Assembly: GCF_007833355.1 (NCBI RefSeq)
Contig: NZ_CP020914.1
Coordinates: forward strand, 1,598,047 to 1,662,046
Reading direction: 5' to 3'
Origin: Denitratisoma sp. DHT3
GTDB lineage: Bacteria; Pseudomonadota; Gammaproteobacteria; Burkholderiales; Rhodocyclaceae
Length of the DNA stretch: 64,000 nucleotides
The notes below the pieces were generated by a model. The model was not told the origin of the DNA. It searched no databases and was given only the letters and a program-made list of their open reading frames with translations. The position numbers and the translations under genes are program-made. Positions 1 through 7,971 of this stretch are shown piece by piece (the first letter of the stretch is position 1; each line of letters starts with the position of its first letter).

Positions 1-1089
1 TTCGACCTGCGGGTGATCGGCGCCTGGCTGGTGGCGACGCCCGTGGCCCTGTCGCTCGTGCATGGGGTGCTGCCCCGCTGGCTGCCGCGCCTGATGTCGG
101 CGACCGGAATGCAGCGCGTGGCCATCGTCGCCGGCGGCTGCGAACTGGCGCACCGGCTGGTCACCGGCATCCGGCAGTCTCCGCAGTTGGGCGTCCATGT
201 CGCCGGAATCTTCGACGATCGGGAATCGGACCGGCTTCACCCGGGGCTGCGGCGCGACATCCTGGGCGACCTGGGCAATCTGGCGAGCTACGCCAAGAAG
301 CATCACGTGGACCTGATCTACATCACCCTGCCCATGACCTCCCAGGCGCGGATCCTGCGGCTGGCGGACGAGCTGCGCGACACCACGGCATCGATCTACT
401 TCGTGCCGGACATCTTCCTGTTCGACCTGATCCAGGCGCGCATGGACACCGTCTGCGGCCTGCCGATGGTGGCGGTGTGCGAAACCCCCTACTACGGCGT
501 CAACGCGCTGATCAAGCGCGGCAGCGATCTGGTCCTGGCCACCCTGATCCTGATCCTGATCGCGCCGCTGATGCTGGCCATCGCCATCGCCGTGAAGCGC
601 AGCTCCCCCGGCCCGATCCTGTTCAAGCAGCGCCGCTACGGCCTGGACGGCCGCGAGATCGTCATCTACAAATTCCGCAGCATGACGGTGCAGGAGGACG
701 GGGACCAGATCCGCCAGGCGACCCGCAACGACAGCCGCGTCACCAGGCTGGGGGCCTTCCTGCGCGCCACCTCCCTGGACGAACTGCCCCAGTTCATCAA
801 CGTACTGCAGGGGCGGATGAGCGTCGTCGGGCCGCGTCCCCATGCCGTCGCCCACAACGAGCTCTACCGCAAGCTGATCAACGGCTACATGATCCGCCAC
901 AAGGTGCGCCCCGGCATCACCGGCTGGGCGCAGGTGAATGGCCTGCGCGGCGAAACCGAAACGGTGGAGCGCATGAAGGCGCGCATCGAATACGACCTCG
1001 CCTACCTGCGCCACTGGTCGCTGCCGCTGGATTTACAGATCATCTTCAAGACGCTGTTCGTGGTCCTGAAAAAAGAGAATGCCTATTGA
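1..1089 (+). CDS. epsB: Undecaprenyl-phosphate sugar-1-phosphate transferase (EpsB/WcaJ type), 5' partial
   Basis: The reading frame is open from base 1, so the true start lies upstream and 362 residues are visible. The first half carries two membrane-proximal hydrophobic stretches at the edge and a CoA-binding-like domain. The last ~195 residues are a bacterial sugar transferase domain: a membrane anchor (LVLATLILILIAPLMLAIAI), then SSPGPILFKQRRYG, YKFRSM, TSLDELPQ and VGPRPHA, all hallmark motifs of the WcaJ/EpsB polyisoprenyl-phosphate hexose-1-phosphate transferase family. Such enzymes load the first sugar phosphate onto undecaprenyl phosphate at the inner membrane and so start repeat-unit assembly. 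It is followed 35 bp later by a mannose-1-phosphate guanylyltransferase, consistent with the exopolysaccharide cluster. The sugar specificity (glucose or galactose) cannot be read from sequence. Confidence 0.9.
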   Translation, partial: FDLRVIGAWLVATPVALSLVHGVLPRWLPRLMSATGMQRVAIVAGGCELAHRLVTGIRQSPQLGVHVAGIFDDRESDRLHPGLRRDILGDLGNLASYAKKHHVDLIYITLPMTSQARILRLADELRDTTASIYFVPDIFLFDLIQARMDTVCGLPMVAVCETPYYGVNALIKRGSDLVLATLILILIAPLMLAIAIAVKRSSPGPILFKQRRYGLDGREIVIYKFRSMTVQEDGDQIRQATRNDSRVTRLGAFLRATSLDELPQFINVLQGRMSVVGPRPHAVAHNELYRKLINGYMIRHKVRPGITGWAQVNGLRGETETVERMKARIEYDLAYLRHWSLPLDLQIIFKTLFVVLKKENAY

Positions 1090-1124
1090 GGCCCCCGCCC
1101 GCGTGGCAAACCGAGGTTTTGACG

Positions 1125-2684
1125 ATGAACATCCATCCGGTCATTCTCTGCGGCGGCTCGGGAACACGGCTGTGGCCCATGTCCCGGGAGGTCGAACCCA
1201 AGCAGTTCCTGCCCCTGCTGCGCGGACGCAGCCCGTTCCAGGAAACCCTGCGCCGGGCCTGCGCCATGCCCGACGTCCGGCAGCCCTGGATCGTCACCAA
1301 CCAGGAGCACCAGGCCACGGTATCGGCGCAGGCGAAGAGCGCCGGCGCCGACCGGCACGGGCTGATCGTCGAGCCCTTCGGGCGCGGCACCGCGCCGGCG
1401 ATCGCGGTCGCCGCCCATCATCTGCTGGCGGCCGACCGGGACGCGGCGCTGCTGGTGCTGCCGGCGGACCACGACATCCCCGACGTCGACGCCTTCCGCG
1501 CCGACCTGCTGCGCGGCATGGCGGCGCTGGAGCGCGGCCGCCTGGTGGTTTTCGGCCTGCGTCCGGACCGCGCCGAAACCGGCTTCGGCTACATCGAGCA
1601 GGGGCCGCCCCTGGACGCCGCCGACGCCTGCTTCGACGTGGCGCGCTTCGTCGAGAAGCCGGAACTGGAAATCGCCCACCGCTTCCTCGCCAGCGGCCGC
1701 CACCACTGGAACAGCGGCATCTTTCTGTTCGGCGCGGCGCATTTCCTGGCCGAGCTGGAGCGCCTGGAACCCGAACTGGCCGGCGTCACGGGCGAGGTCG
1801 CCGCGACGCTGGACGGCCCGCCGCATTGCCGCCGCATCGACGGCGAGCGCTTCTCCCGCTGCCGCCCGGCCTCCGTCGATCACGCGGTGCTGGAGCGCAC
1901 CGGCGCGGCGGCGATGGTCGCGGCCACCTTCGCCTGGAGCGACATCGGCTCCTGGCAGGCGCTGTGGGAAGCGGCCGACAAGGACGACGCCGGCAACATC
2001 GGCCACGGCGACGTGCATCTGCATTCGGTGGCGGACTGCTACGTCCATGCCTCCCATCGCATGGTGGTCGGCATCGGTCTCAGGGATCTGGTCATCGTCG
2101 AAACCGGCGATGCCCTGCTGGTGGCGGCGCGGGAGGAATCGCAGCGGGTGAAGGAGGTGGTCGAACAGTTGCGGGCCCAGGACCGCGACGAGTGCCGGAC
2201 GCCGCGCTGCGTCCATCGCCCCTGGGGCTGCTACGAGGACATCGACGGCGGCGAGCGCTTCCGGGTCAAGCGCATCACCGTGAATCCGGGCGCCAAGCTG
2301 TCCCTGCAACTCCACCACCACCGGGCGGAGCACTGGGTGGTCGTGAGGGGAACGGATGTCCCCCTCGATGAATTCGAGCCGTTGCCAGCGCTGGGCGCCG
2401 ACGCTCTGCCGCACCTGTTCGAGATTCTCCCGCTTGCCGGTGGCGAAGTTGTCGAGGGCGACCACGTCCTGGTCCAGGTTGAGCAGCGCCTCCATCAAGT
2501 GGGAGCCGATGAAACCCGCGGCGCCGGTCACCAGCCAGCGGCGCGGTTGCCGGGTGAGTTGATGCAGGACTTCCTGGTAGTGATTCATGGCGATACTCCT
2601 CTTCGAGTCAAGGTTCATGCGAGCAGCCCCGCCGGCCTCGGCTGCGGGCCGCCGTCGCTGAGCGAAAGCAGCGTCTTTTCATAA
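1125..2684 (+). CDS. manC: Mannose-1-phosphate guanylyltransferase (ManC/AlgA type) with truncated C-terminal isomerase cupin
   Basis: ATG at 1125. The N-terminal nucleotidyltransferase domain is complete: CGGSGTRLWPMSR (about residues 9-21), EPKQFLPL, FVEKPE and WNSGIFLF. A type II mannose-6-phosphate isomerase cupin begins at about residue 365 with HRPWGCYEDID and reaches HHHRAEHWVVVRGT, ending at residue 410 (base 2354). Normal AlgA/ManC proteins (~470-480 aa) continue for about 60 more residues with the rest of the cupin. Here the frame runs on for 109 unrelated codons that are the antisense of an epimerase and of the end of the next glycosyltransferase, and stops at 2684. GDP-mannose synthesis from mannose-1-phosphate could survive, since that domain is intact; the isomerase half should not work. 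The foreign tail may destabilise the protein. See the junction entry at 2346-2366. Confidence 0.85.
   Translation: MNIHPVILCGGSGTRLWPMSREVEPKQFLPLLRGRSPFQETLRRACAMPDVRQPWIVTNQEHQATVSAQAKSAGADRHGLIVEPFGRGTAPAIAVAAHHLLAADRDAALLVLPADHDIPDVDAFRADLLRGMAALERGRLVVFGLRPDRAETGFGYIEQGPPLDAADACFDVARFVEKPELEIAHRFLASGRHHWNSGIFLFGAAHFLAELERLEPELAGVTGEVAATLDGPPHCRRIDGERFSRCRPASVDHAVLERTGAAAMVAATFAWSDIGSWQALWEAADKDDAGNIGHGDVHLHSVADCYVHASHRMVVGIGLRDLVIVETGDALLVAAREESQRVKEVVEQLRAQDRDECRTPRCVHRPWGCYEDIDGGERFRVKRITVNPGAKLSLQLHHHRAEHWVVVRGTDVPLDEFEPLPALGADALPHLFEILPLAGGEVVEGDHVLVQVEQRLHQVGADETRGAGHQPAARLPGELMQDFLVVIHGDTPLRVKVHASSPAGLGCGPPSLSESSVFS
2345..2366. other. Tail-to-tail junction between truncated manC and truncated epimerase gene
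   Basis: ManC homology on the plus strand ends at codon 2352-2354 (Thr410). Epimerase homology on the minus strand ends at the same triplet read in reverse (Arg79). The junction sits inside a short inverted repeat, GAGGGG (2345-2350) and CCCCTC (2361-2366), separated by 10 bases. Two unrelated genes losing their 3' parts at one point is what an inversion or deletion breakpoint, or an assembly join, would look like. The matching half-genes are not elsewhere in the window. Confidence 0.75.
2352..2588 (-). pseudogene. NAD-dependent epimerase/dehydratase (WbpP/TviC-like), N-terminal fragment
   Basis: ATG at 2588 follows a good Shine-Dalgarno (GAGGAG about 8 bases upstream), 27 bases after the stop of the glycosyltransferase gene, so it is the last gene of the minus-strand operon. 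The first 79 residues show a Rossmann dinucleotide-binding start (WLVTGAAGFIGSHL), DNFATGKRENL and FIEGDIR, typical of UDP-N-acetylglucosamine 4-epimerases of the WbpP/TviC type (about 340 aa). After Arg79 the frame enters DNA that is antisense to manC and stays open for more than 400 meaningless codons down to 1083. The catalytic Ser/Tyr-x3-Lys part is missing, so no activity is expected. The family call is good; the exact sugar nucleotide is inference. Confidence 0.8.
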
Positions 2685-3769
2685 CGGTCGATCATGGCGC
2701 TTTCGGAAAAGCACTCTTCCACCACCCGGCGGGCACGCCGGCCAAGCCTGCGGGAGAGCCGCCGGTCCGCGAGCAGGACCAGCTTCCGGACGAACTCGGC
2801 CAGCTCCCCGACCGGGAACAGAAAGCCGTTGACGCCCGGGATGACGATTTCCGAGGCGCCGCCCACGTCGGAATGCACCACCGGACGTTCCATGGCCATG
2901 GCCTCCAGGGCCGCGAGGGACAGCGCCTCGGTGAAACTGCACAGGGTCAGCACGTCGCAAGCGGCGAGCTCGGGGCGCACTTCGCCGCGGAAACCGGTGA
3001 TCCGCACCTGTTCCCCCACCCCGAGCGATCGGGCGCGGGCCTCGACGGCGGCGCGCAATTCGCCGTCGCCGATCATCAGCGCCTTGGCCGGAATGCCTCT
3101 GGCGCGCAACGCGGCGACGGCATCCACCAGCATCACGTGATTCTTTTCCGGCCGCAGCACCGCGGATATTCCAATCACATAGTCGTCGTCGTCGAAGCCG
3201 TACGCCCGGCGCACGCCCCGTGCCGCCTCGACGAACGGCGGCGCGCGGAAGTGGTCGATGTCGACGCCATTGACGATCACCTCGTTCACCCGGGCCTGGA
3301 GGCCGCGGCGCTGCCAGTAGCGGCGCTGGTTGTCGGAGACGAAGACCAGGCAATCGGCGCTGGCGAAGAACAGCCGGTCGAAAAGCATCTTGAGGTGCTC
3401 CTTGAACCCCAGCAGGCGCGTCGAATGGAAGGTCACCATGAGCGAGGCGGGCAGGCGGGAACGCCACAGGGCCAGCGACGCATACATCAGCGCATAGGCG
3501 TTCGCCGCCACGATCACCCGCGGCCGCAGGCGCTCGATCCGTCGCGTCAGGGCGCCCAGCGCGGCGAGATCCAGAAAATGCTCCGCGCCGAGACAGCACA
3601 CCGAACCGCCGTCGCCGAGCTGAAGGCGCCCCAGCTGGCTGGAGTCGTTCTTGACGTAGGTGCCGTGGCATTCGTGCCCGCGGGCGACGAGCCGGTTCAT
3701 GACCGTGATCGAATGCCGCTCGGCGCCGCCGTGGCCCAGGGATCCGGTGATGAACATGGCCCGTATCAC
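2615..3769 (-). CDS. GT4-family glycosyltransferase
   Basis: 384 aa. The N-terminal Rossmann domain begins with FITGSLGHGGAERHSI, the Gly-rich acceptor loop of GT-B enzymes. The C-terminal domain has LRPEKNHVMLVDA, GDGELRAAVEA and the EX7E nucleotide-sugar motif (TEALSLAALEAMAM) followed by PVVHSDVGGASEIV, all standard for CAZy family GT4. It should transfer a sugar from a nucleotide donor onto the lipid-linked repeat unit at the cytoplasmic face of the inner membrane. It starts 15 bases after the Wzx-like gene and its stop overlaps a weak alternative ATG (2618) ahead of the epimerase fragment. Donor and linkage are unknown. Confidence 0.85.
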   Translation of the reverse strand: MIRAMFITGSLGHGGAERHSITVMNRLVARGHECHGTYVKNDSSQLGRLQLGDGGSVCCLGAEHFLDLAALGALTRRIERLRPRVIVAANAYALMYASLALWRSRLPASLMVTFHSTRLLGFKEHLKMLFDRLFFASADCLVFVSDNQRRYWQRRGLQARVNEVIVNGVDIDHFRAPPFVEAARGVRRAYGFDDDDYVIGISAVLRPEKNHVMLVDAVAALRARGIPAKALMIGDGELRAAVEARARSLGVGEQVRITGFRGEVRPELAACDVLTLCSFTEALSLAALEAMAMERPVVHSDVGGASEIVIPGVNGFLFPVGELAEFVRKLVLLADRRLSRRLGRRARRVVEECFSESAMIDRYEKTLLSLSDGGPQPRPAGLLA

Positions 3770-3784
3770 GATGGCGCTCCCATC

Positions 3785-5227
3785 TCACGGCGCCGGCCGG
3801 CGCAGCCAGAGGCCGCCGTAAATGAGGACCAGCACCCCGCCGCCGACGGCAAGGCGGGTTGCCGGATGCGCCTCGCCGTAGAACAGGTTGGCCGCCGCCC
3901 GCCCCAGCAGGGCGGCCAGCAGTGCCAGCGACAGCAGCAGGCCCAGGGTCCGCCAGTCCTGGAGCTTTCGCCAGGCAACGCCCAAGCGGCGCGACAGCCG
4001 GCGCAGGGTCGCCAGCCGGTCGGCATAGATCGCCGCGGTGCTGCCCAGCGCCGCCCCGGCCAGGCCGAACTCCGTCGCGCCCCAGGCGCTTGCCGCCACG
4101 GATACCAGCAGCAGGGCGCCGCTCATGCGCAGGGCGAAGCGGCCTTCGCGCAGCAGCAGCATGAGGCTGGACAGCTCCACCACGAAAGGCAGCAGGCCGA
4201 CGACATAGACCCGCATCACCGACGCGGCGCTCACGTAGGCGGAGGTGTAGATCAGCGTCACGATCTCCTCGGCGAACGCGAAGGCCAGCGCCAGCAGCGG
4301 ATAGACCAGGGTCGCCACCATCACGTTGGCGCGGCTGTTGAGCTCGATCATGCCGGTCAGATCGCCGGCGGCCTGGAGCCGGCTCATGCTGGGGAGAAAG
4401 ACATGATTGATCGACTGGCGGAAAAGATTGACCAGGGGGCCGAGCACGCTGGCGACGGAAAACGCGGCGAAGCTTCCCAAGGCGAAGAAACTGGCGGCGA
4501 CCCATTGGTCCGCCTGCGCCCGCAGCCCGTAGAGCGCGCCGGACAGGCCCAGGGGCGATGCATGGCGAAACTGGACCATGAAGGCCCGCCGATCGAACCA
4601 GCGGCCGCCCAATCCCTGGCGCCAGGCGATATACCCCAGCAGCACCGCCAATTTGAGCAGCAGCAGCAGCAGCAGCCAGATCACCGGCGCCAGCTCGCCG
4701 GTCAGGAACGCCGCGCTTCCCAGCATCAGGGTCCGCAGCAGGGACAGCCCGACGACGATGCCGATTTGCCATGACACCTGCTCCTCCACCGTCGGCAGGA
4801 TGTCCAGCAGCGTGGTCACCGAGAAGAGGATGGCGATGGCCGGCACCAGCATGCCGAACCCGGCCAGGGAGCCCATTCCCGCCGGCAGCCAGGGATTCCA
4901 CGGACTGATGACCAGGCTGCCCAGCAGGCCCGCGCCGGCCAGATAGAGCAGGGTCACCCGGACGTGGGTGCGCCGCGCCGCCGCGTCGCCCCGGGGCAGG
5001 AAGAAATACAGGCTTTCGGCCATCGACAGGGGCACGATCACCATCATGGTCATGATCGCCAGCCAGAGCATGCGGTACTGGCCGAAGGCCTCGGGCGTCA
5101 GGAAGCGCACCAGGATCACCGGCAGCAGGAACTGCATCGCATAATCGAGCGCATTGGCGCCGCCGAGGGACAGCGCCCGCCTGAGCAGATGGGCCGGCGC
5201 CAGCGCGTGACTGCTCACCGCGCTCAT
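3785..5227 (-). CDS. Polysaccharide flippase/polymerase-export membrane protein (Wzx-like, MOP superfamily)
   Basis: 480 aa from ATG 5227, chosen because it overlaps the preceding stop as ATGA, the usual translational coupling; a longer frame from 5257 has no such signal. About twelve hydrophobic segments span the whole length, starting with GGANALDYAMQFLLPVILVRFLTP, the N-terminal pattern of oligosaccharide flippases (LTP-E-FG-Y). Such proteins move lipid-linked repeat units across the inner membrane. It lies between two glycosyltransferase genes in the exopolysaccharide operon, which supports the role. No residue shows substrate specificity. Confidence 0.8.
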   Translation of the reverse strand: MSAVSSHALAPAHLLRRALSLGGANALDYAMQFLLPVILVRFLTPEAFGQYRMLWLAIMTMMVIVPLSMAESLYFFLPRGDAAARRTHVRVTLLYLAGAGLLGSLVISPWNPWLPAGMGSLAGFGMLVPAIAILFSVTTLLDILPTVEEQVSWQIGIVVGLSLLRTLMLGSAAFLTGELAPVIWLLLLLLLKLAVLLGYIAWRQGLGGRWFDRRAFMVQFRHASPLGLSGALYGLRAQADQWVAASFFALGSFAAFSVASVLGPLVNLFRQSINHVFLPSMSRLQAAGDLTGMIELNSRANVMVATLVYPLLALAFAFAEEIVTLIYTSAYVSAASVMRVYVVGLLPFVVELSSLMLLLREGRFALRMSGALLLVSVAASAWGATEFGLAGAALGSTAAIYADRLATLRRLSRRLGVAWRKLQDWRTLGLLLSLALLAALLGRAAANLFYGEAHPATRLAVGGGVLVLIYGGLWLRRPAP

Positions 5228-6477
5228 TCCGCGGCCCCATCGCGCGGGGATTCGCACAAGGACGCCAGCACCCGCGCAAACCGCTCCAGGACGGCTGCAG
5301 CGCCATGGGTCCCGGAGAAATATTCGCGGCAGCGGAGCGAGGCATGCATGTAGTAGAGCTCATCGCGGAACAGGCGCTCGATTTCCGCGGCGGCCTCTTC
5401 GACCCCGGCCACGACGCGGTATATCGACGATCCGGCCAGCCGGGCGTTGACGTCGATGAAGGCGACCGTGGGCACACCCCGCGCCCATGCCTGAAGAAAG
5501 GTGTTGGGCATTCCCTCGAGCACCGAGGTATTGACCACCACCTTGGCCCGGTCGAAGTGGCGCTCGGCCTCGGCCAGGGGCAGGAAGCCGGTGAGTTCCA
5601 GATTGTCCACCGACGCGGCGGCGCGGCGAAACGATTCCGCGTACTCGACCTCCTCCGCGGTCGCAGCGACGCCGATGCCCCCGATCAGAACGAAACGGTA
5701 CCGGGGCAGCCTGCGCGCCAGTTCAAGGAACAGATCCGGCCGTTTTCCCGGCCACAGATTGCCCGCCCACAACACGGTGTCGCCGGGCCCGGGACGCGCA
5801 TCCGCCGGCAATTCGTAACAGCTGGGCACCCAGGTGGCGGCACGGCCATAGTGCCGCAGGCAGTTGTCCCGCTGCCCCTGGTTCTGCACCACCACGGCAT
5901 CGACCATCGCCAGCCCGCGCTCGAACAGCCAGCGGTCGCGGCGCCACTGGATCAACTGCCGGCCAGGCATGAAATCGCTGTCGGAGGCCCCGGCATAGAT
6001 GGAGCGCCTGCCATGGCGACGGCAGAACGCCGCCACCAGCGCCGTCAGCATGCCCGCCGAGCGCTGATAGTAGATGTCCGCGTCCGCCCGGCGCATGGCG
6101 CGCCACATCGAAGTGAGGCGCGGATGCAGGAAACGCACCCCGGCAACGCCGGCCGCCGGCCGATAGGCCCGATAAGTCCTCACGCCGTGGATCACCGCCC
6201 CGTCCGGCTGCCCGTAATCGAGGCAGATCATCGATACCTGGTATCCGGCGCCGGCCAGCAAGCGGGCCAGGGTGCTCTGCTGCACCTCGGCCCCGCCCAC
6301 CACGGCGACGGAAGCATCACCCGAGAGCACCGGCCAGGCCTGGGGCGCGACGAAACAGACACGGGGTCGTCCGGCGGTGTCCGGCGGCATCGACCCCGCG
6401 GCGGCGGCAATCGGCGCGGCGCCGGCGACCGGCGGCGCCTCCACGAGCCTGAGACCGGATCGGGCGGCGTGCGACAT
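5224..6477 (-). CDS. GT4-family glycosyltransferase
   Basis: 417 aa. After a low-complexity Ala/Pro N-terminus of ~38 residues comes RVCFVAPQAWPVL and VVGGAEVQQSTLARLLAGAGYQV, the acceptor-side start of GT-B enzymes. The C-terminal half has LWAGNLWPGKRPDLFLELARRLP, LTGFLPLAEAERHFDRAKVVVNTS and LEGMPNTFLQAWARGVPTVAF, matching family GT4 with a relaxed EX7E. Its ATG directly follows the TGA of the upstream ligase-like gene and its stop overlaps the flippase start, so it is fully inside the operon. It probably extends the lipid-linked oligosaccharide; donor sugar unknown. Confidence 0.82.
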   Translation of the reverse strand: MSHAARSGLRLVEAPPVAGAAPIAAAAGSMPPDTAGRPRVCFVAPQAWPVLSGDASVAVVGGAEVQQSTLARLLAGAGYQVSMICLDYGQPDGAVIHGVRTYRAYRPAAGVAGVRFLHPRLTSMWRAMRRADADIYYQRSAGMLTALVAAFCRRHGRRSIYAGASDSDFMPGRQLIQWRRDRWLFERGLAMVDAVVVQNQGQRDNCLRHYGRAATWVPSCYELPADARPGPGDTVLWAGNLWPGKRPDLFLELARRLPRYRFVLIGGIGVAATAEEVEYAESFRRAAASVDNLELTGFLPLAEAERHFDRAKVVVNTSVLEGMPNTFLQAWARGVPTVAFIDVNARLAGSSIYRVVAGVEEAAAEIERLFRDELYYMHASLRCREYFSGTHGAAAVLERFARVLASLCESPRDGAAE

Positions 6478-7914
6478 TCATGCCTCCTTGGCATTGGCAT
6501 GTCGCCGGCCGTACATCATGCCGATCGCCAGCCAGAGGAAGCTTTGTTCCAGGCCGGGCGTCAGGCCGCCGCCGGATATGCCGGAAAGCATCAGACTCAC
6601 CAGGCCGGCCGCGGCGCCGGCGAAGAACCCCCGCAGCGTCGGGCTGGTGTCGGGGTCGCGGCTCAGACGCCGGAACTCCCGCCAGACATGGACGAAATAG
6701 GCGCCCAGCATGGCCAGGCCGACCACCCCCATGTCCAGGAACGTCTGCAGATAGGCGTTATGCGGATGAGTCACCAGGATGACTCGGCCGCTCCGCATGG
6801 CATCGGACCAGGCGATCGAACCCAGGCCGTTGCCGATCAGCGGATGGCGCCACAGTTCGGGCAGCAAGGGCAGCCAGATCTCTTCCATGCGCCCGGCGCT
6901 GATGGCGTTCAGGCCCAGCCCCCAGCCCATGGTGACGCGGTCGAAGACGGCGCCCGGCAGCAGCAGCACGAGCACCGCGAGCGCCGCCGCGCCGAAGAAC
7001 AGGCCGGCGCCCATGCCGCGCGACAGCAGGAACAGGCCATTCACCACGACGAAACCCAGGAACGCGCTGCGGGAAAAAGTGCATACCAGGGCCACCACCG
7101 CCAGCAGCGCCCCCAGGCCCAATGCGATTTTCATCGCGCCGCCCCGGCTCCCGGTCCAGGCGAACAGCAACAGGGCATAGGCGAAGGTGTAGAGCCGCCC
7201 CAGGTCGTTGGCGTGAATTCCAAGCGGTTGGAAGAATTCCCGCGACTCGCTGCCGGCCAGCTTTTCCAGGCTGACGCCGGAGTACAGAACGAAGACGATG
7301 GCGAGCATGCACATCGTGAAGATCGAAATCAACACCGGGAACAACATGCGCTCCGGCGCCTTGGAGCGGGCGGCGGCGGCGCCGGCCAGCAGCGCCACGA
7401 CGACGGTCAGCAGCGGCTTGACCAGCACGTCGCGCAGATAGCCTGGCGCATTGTCGAAGGACAGCAGTTCGTCGCCGATCAGTTCCGCGGGTATCTCATG
7501 CACATGCTGCGCGCCGACGGCGGCGGCCAGGATCATGGGCGCCAGATACAGCCAGACCAGGGGGCGGGGCATCATGCGCCGGCCGGAGACGCCGCGCAGC
7601 AGCGCCGCGGCAAGCGTTTCCAGCAGCAGCAGGTTGAACGGATTGAGCCCGGTGATGCCGCCGATGCTGTGAGGCAGCAAGGTGCTGGTCGAAATCGGCG
7701 TCAGAATCACCAGCAGGACCACACCGATGCGGAAATCGAGCAGAACGAAAGCGAAGACCAGCAGCGACAGGCCGATCAGCAGGGCATTGGCGCCGCCGAG
7801 GGCGACCAGGCCACCCGCGACCAGGGCGCCGCTCACCACCGCCAGCGGCAGCCAGTTCCGCCGTTCCGGAGTCTCCATCCGCCATGCCGACGGATCGGAC
7901 AGTGCTGATTTCAT
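6478..7914 (-). CDS. O-antigen ligase / Wzy-like polysaccharide polymerase
   Basis: 478 aa from ATG 7914, which has GGAG about 8 bases upstream; starts at 7938 and a TTG at 7959 (preceded by GGGAG) remain possible. It is a polytopic membrane protein with about twelve hydrophobic segments and one large periplasmic loop containing LIGNGLGSIAWSDAM and VTHPHNAYLQTFLDMGVVGL, the His-containing pattern of the Wzy_C/O-antigen ligase fold. In this setting it most likely polymerises repeat units at the periplasmic face before export through EpsE/EpsF. Ligase and polymerase cannot be separated by sequence alone. It stops one base before the next gene's ATG. Confidence 0.8.
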   Translation of the reverse strand: MKSALSDPSAWRMETPERRNWLPLAVVSGALVAGGLVALGGANALLIGLSLLVFAFVLLDFRIGVVLLVILTPISTSTLLPHSIGGITGLNPFNLLLLETLAAALLRGVSGRRMMPRPLVWLYLAPMILAAAVGAQHVHEIPAELIGDELLSFDNAPGYLRDVLVKPLLTVVVALLAGAAAARSKAPERMLFPVLISIFTMCMLAIVFVLYSGVSLEKLAGSESREFFQPLGIHANDLGRLYTFAYALLLFAWTGSRGGAMKIALGLGALLAVVALVCTFSRSAFLGFVVVNGLFLLSRGMGAGLFFGAAALAVLVLLLPGAVFDRVTMGWGLGLNAISAGRMEEIWLPLLPELWRHPLIGNGLGSIAWSDAMRSGRVILVTHPHNAYLQTFLDMGVVGLAMLGAYFVHVWREFRRLSRDPDTSPTLRGFFAGAAAGLVSLMLSGISGGGLTPGLEQSFLWLAIGMMYGRRHANAKEA

Positions 7915-7971
7915 GCGCGTCTCCACGGTTCGTCCCATCCTGAAAGCGCCCTGCCGCAAGCACTCCCGTCG

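Noticed and set aside
477..1124. Upstream extension of the manC frame inside the priming transferase gene
   Set aside because: The extension is a +1-frame shadow of the transferase; ManC homology begins exactly at ATG 1125.
1083..2351. Minus-strand continuation of the epimerase frame
   Set aside because: After Arg79 it is only the antisense of manC, low-complexity Gln/Arg/Val text; it is not a novel fusion domain.
3859..4774. Several open frames opposite the flippase gene, some Gln/His-rich
   Set aside because: They are antisense reflections of a hydrophobic membrane protein (Leu/Ala codons read as Gln/Ser/Arg).
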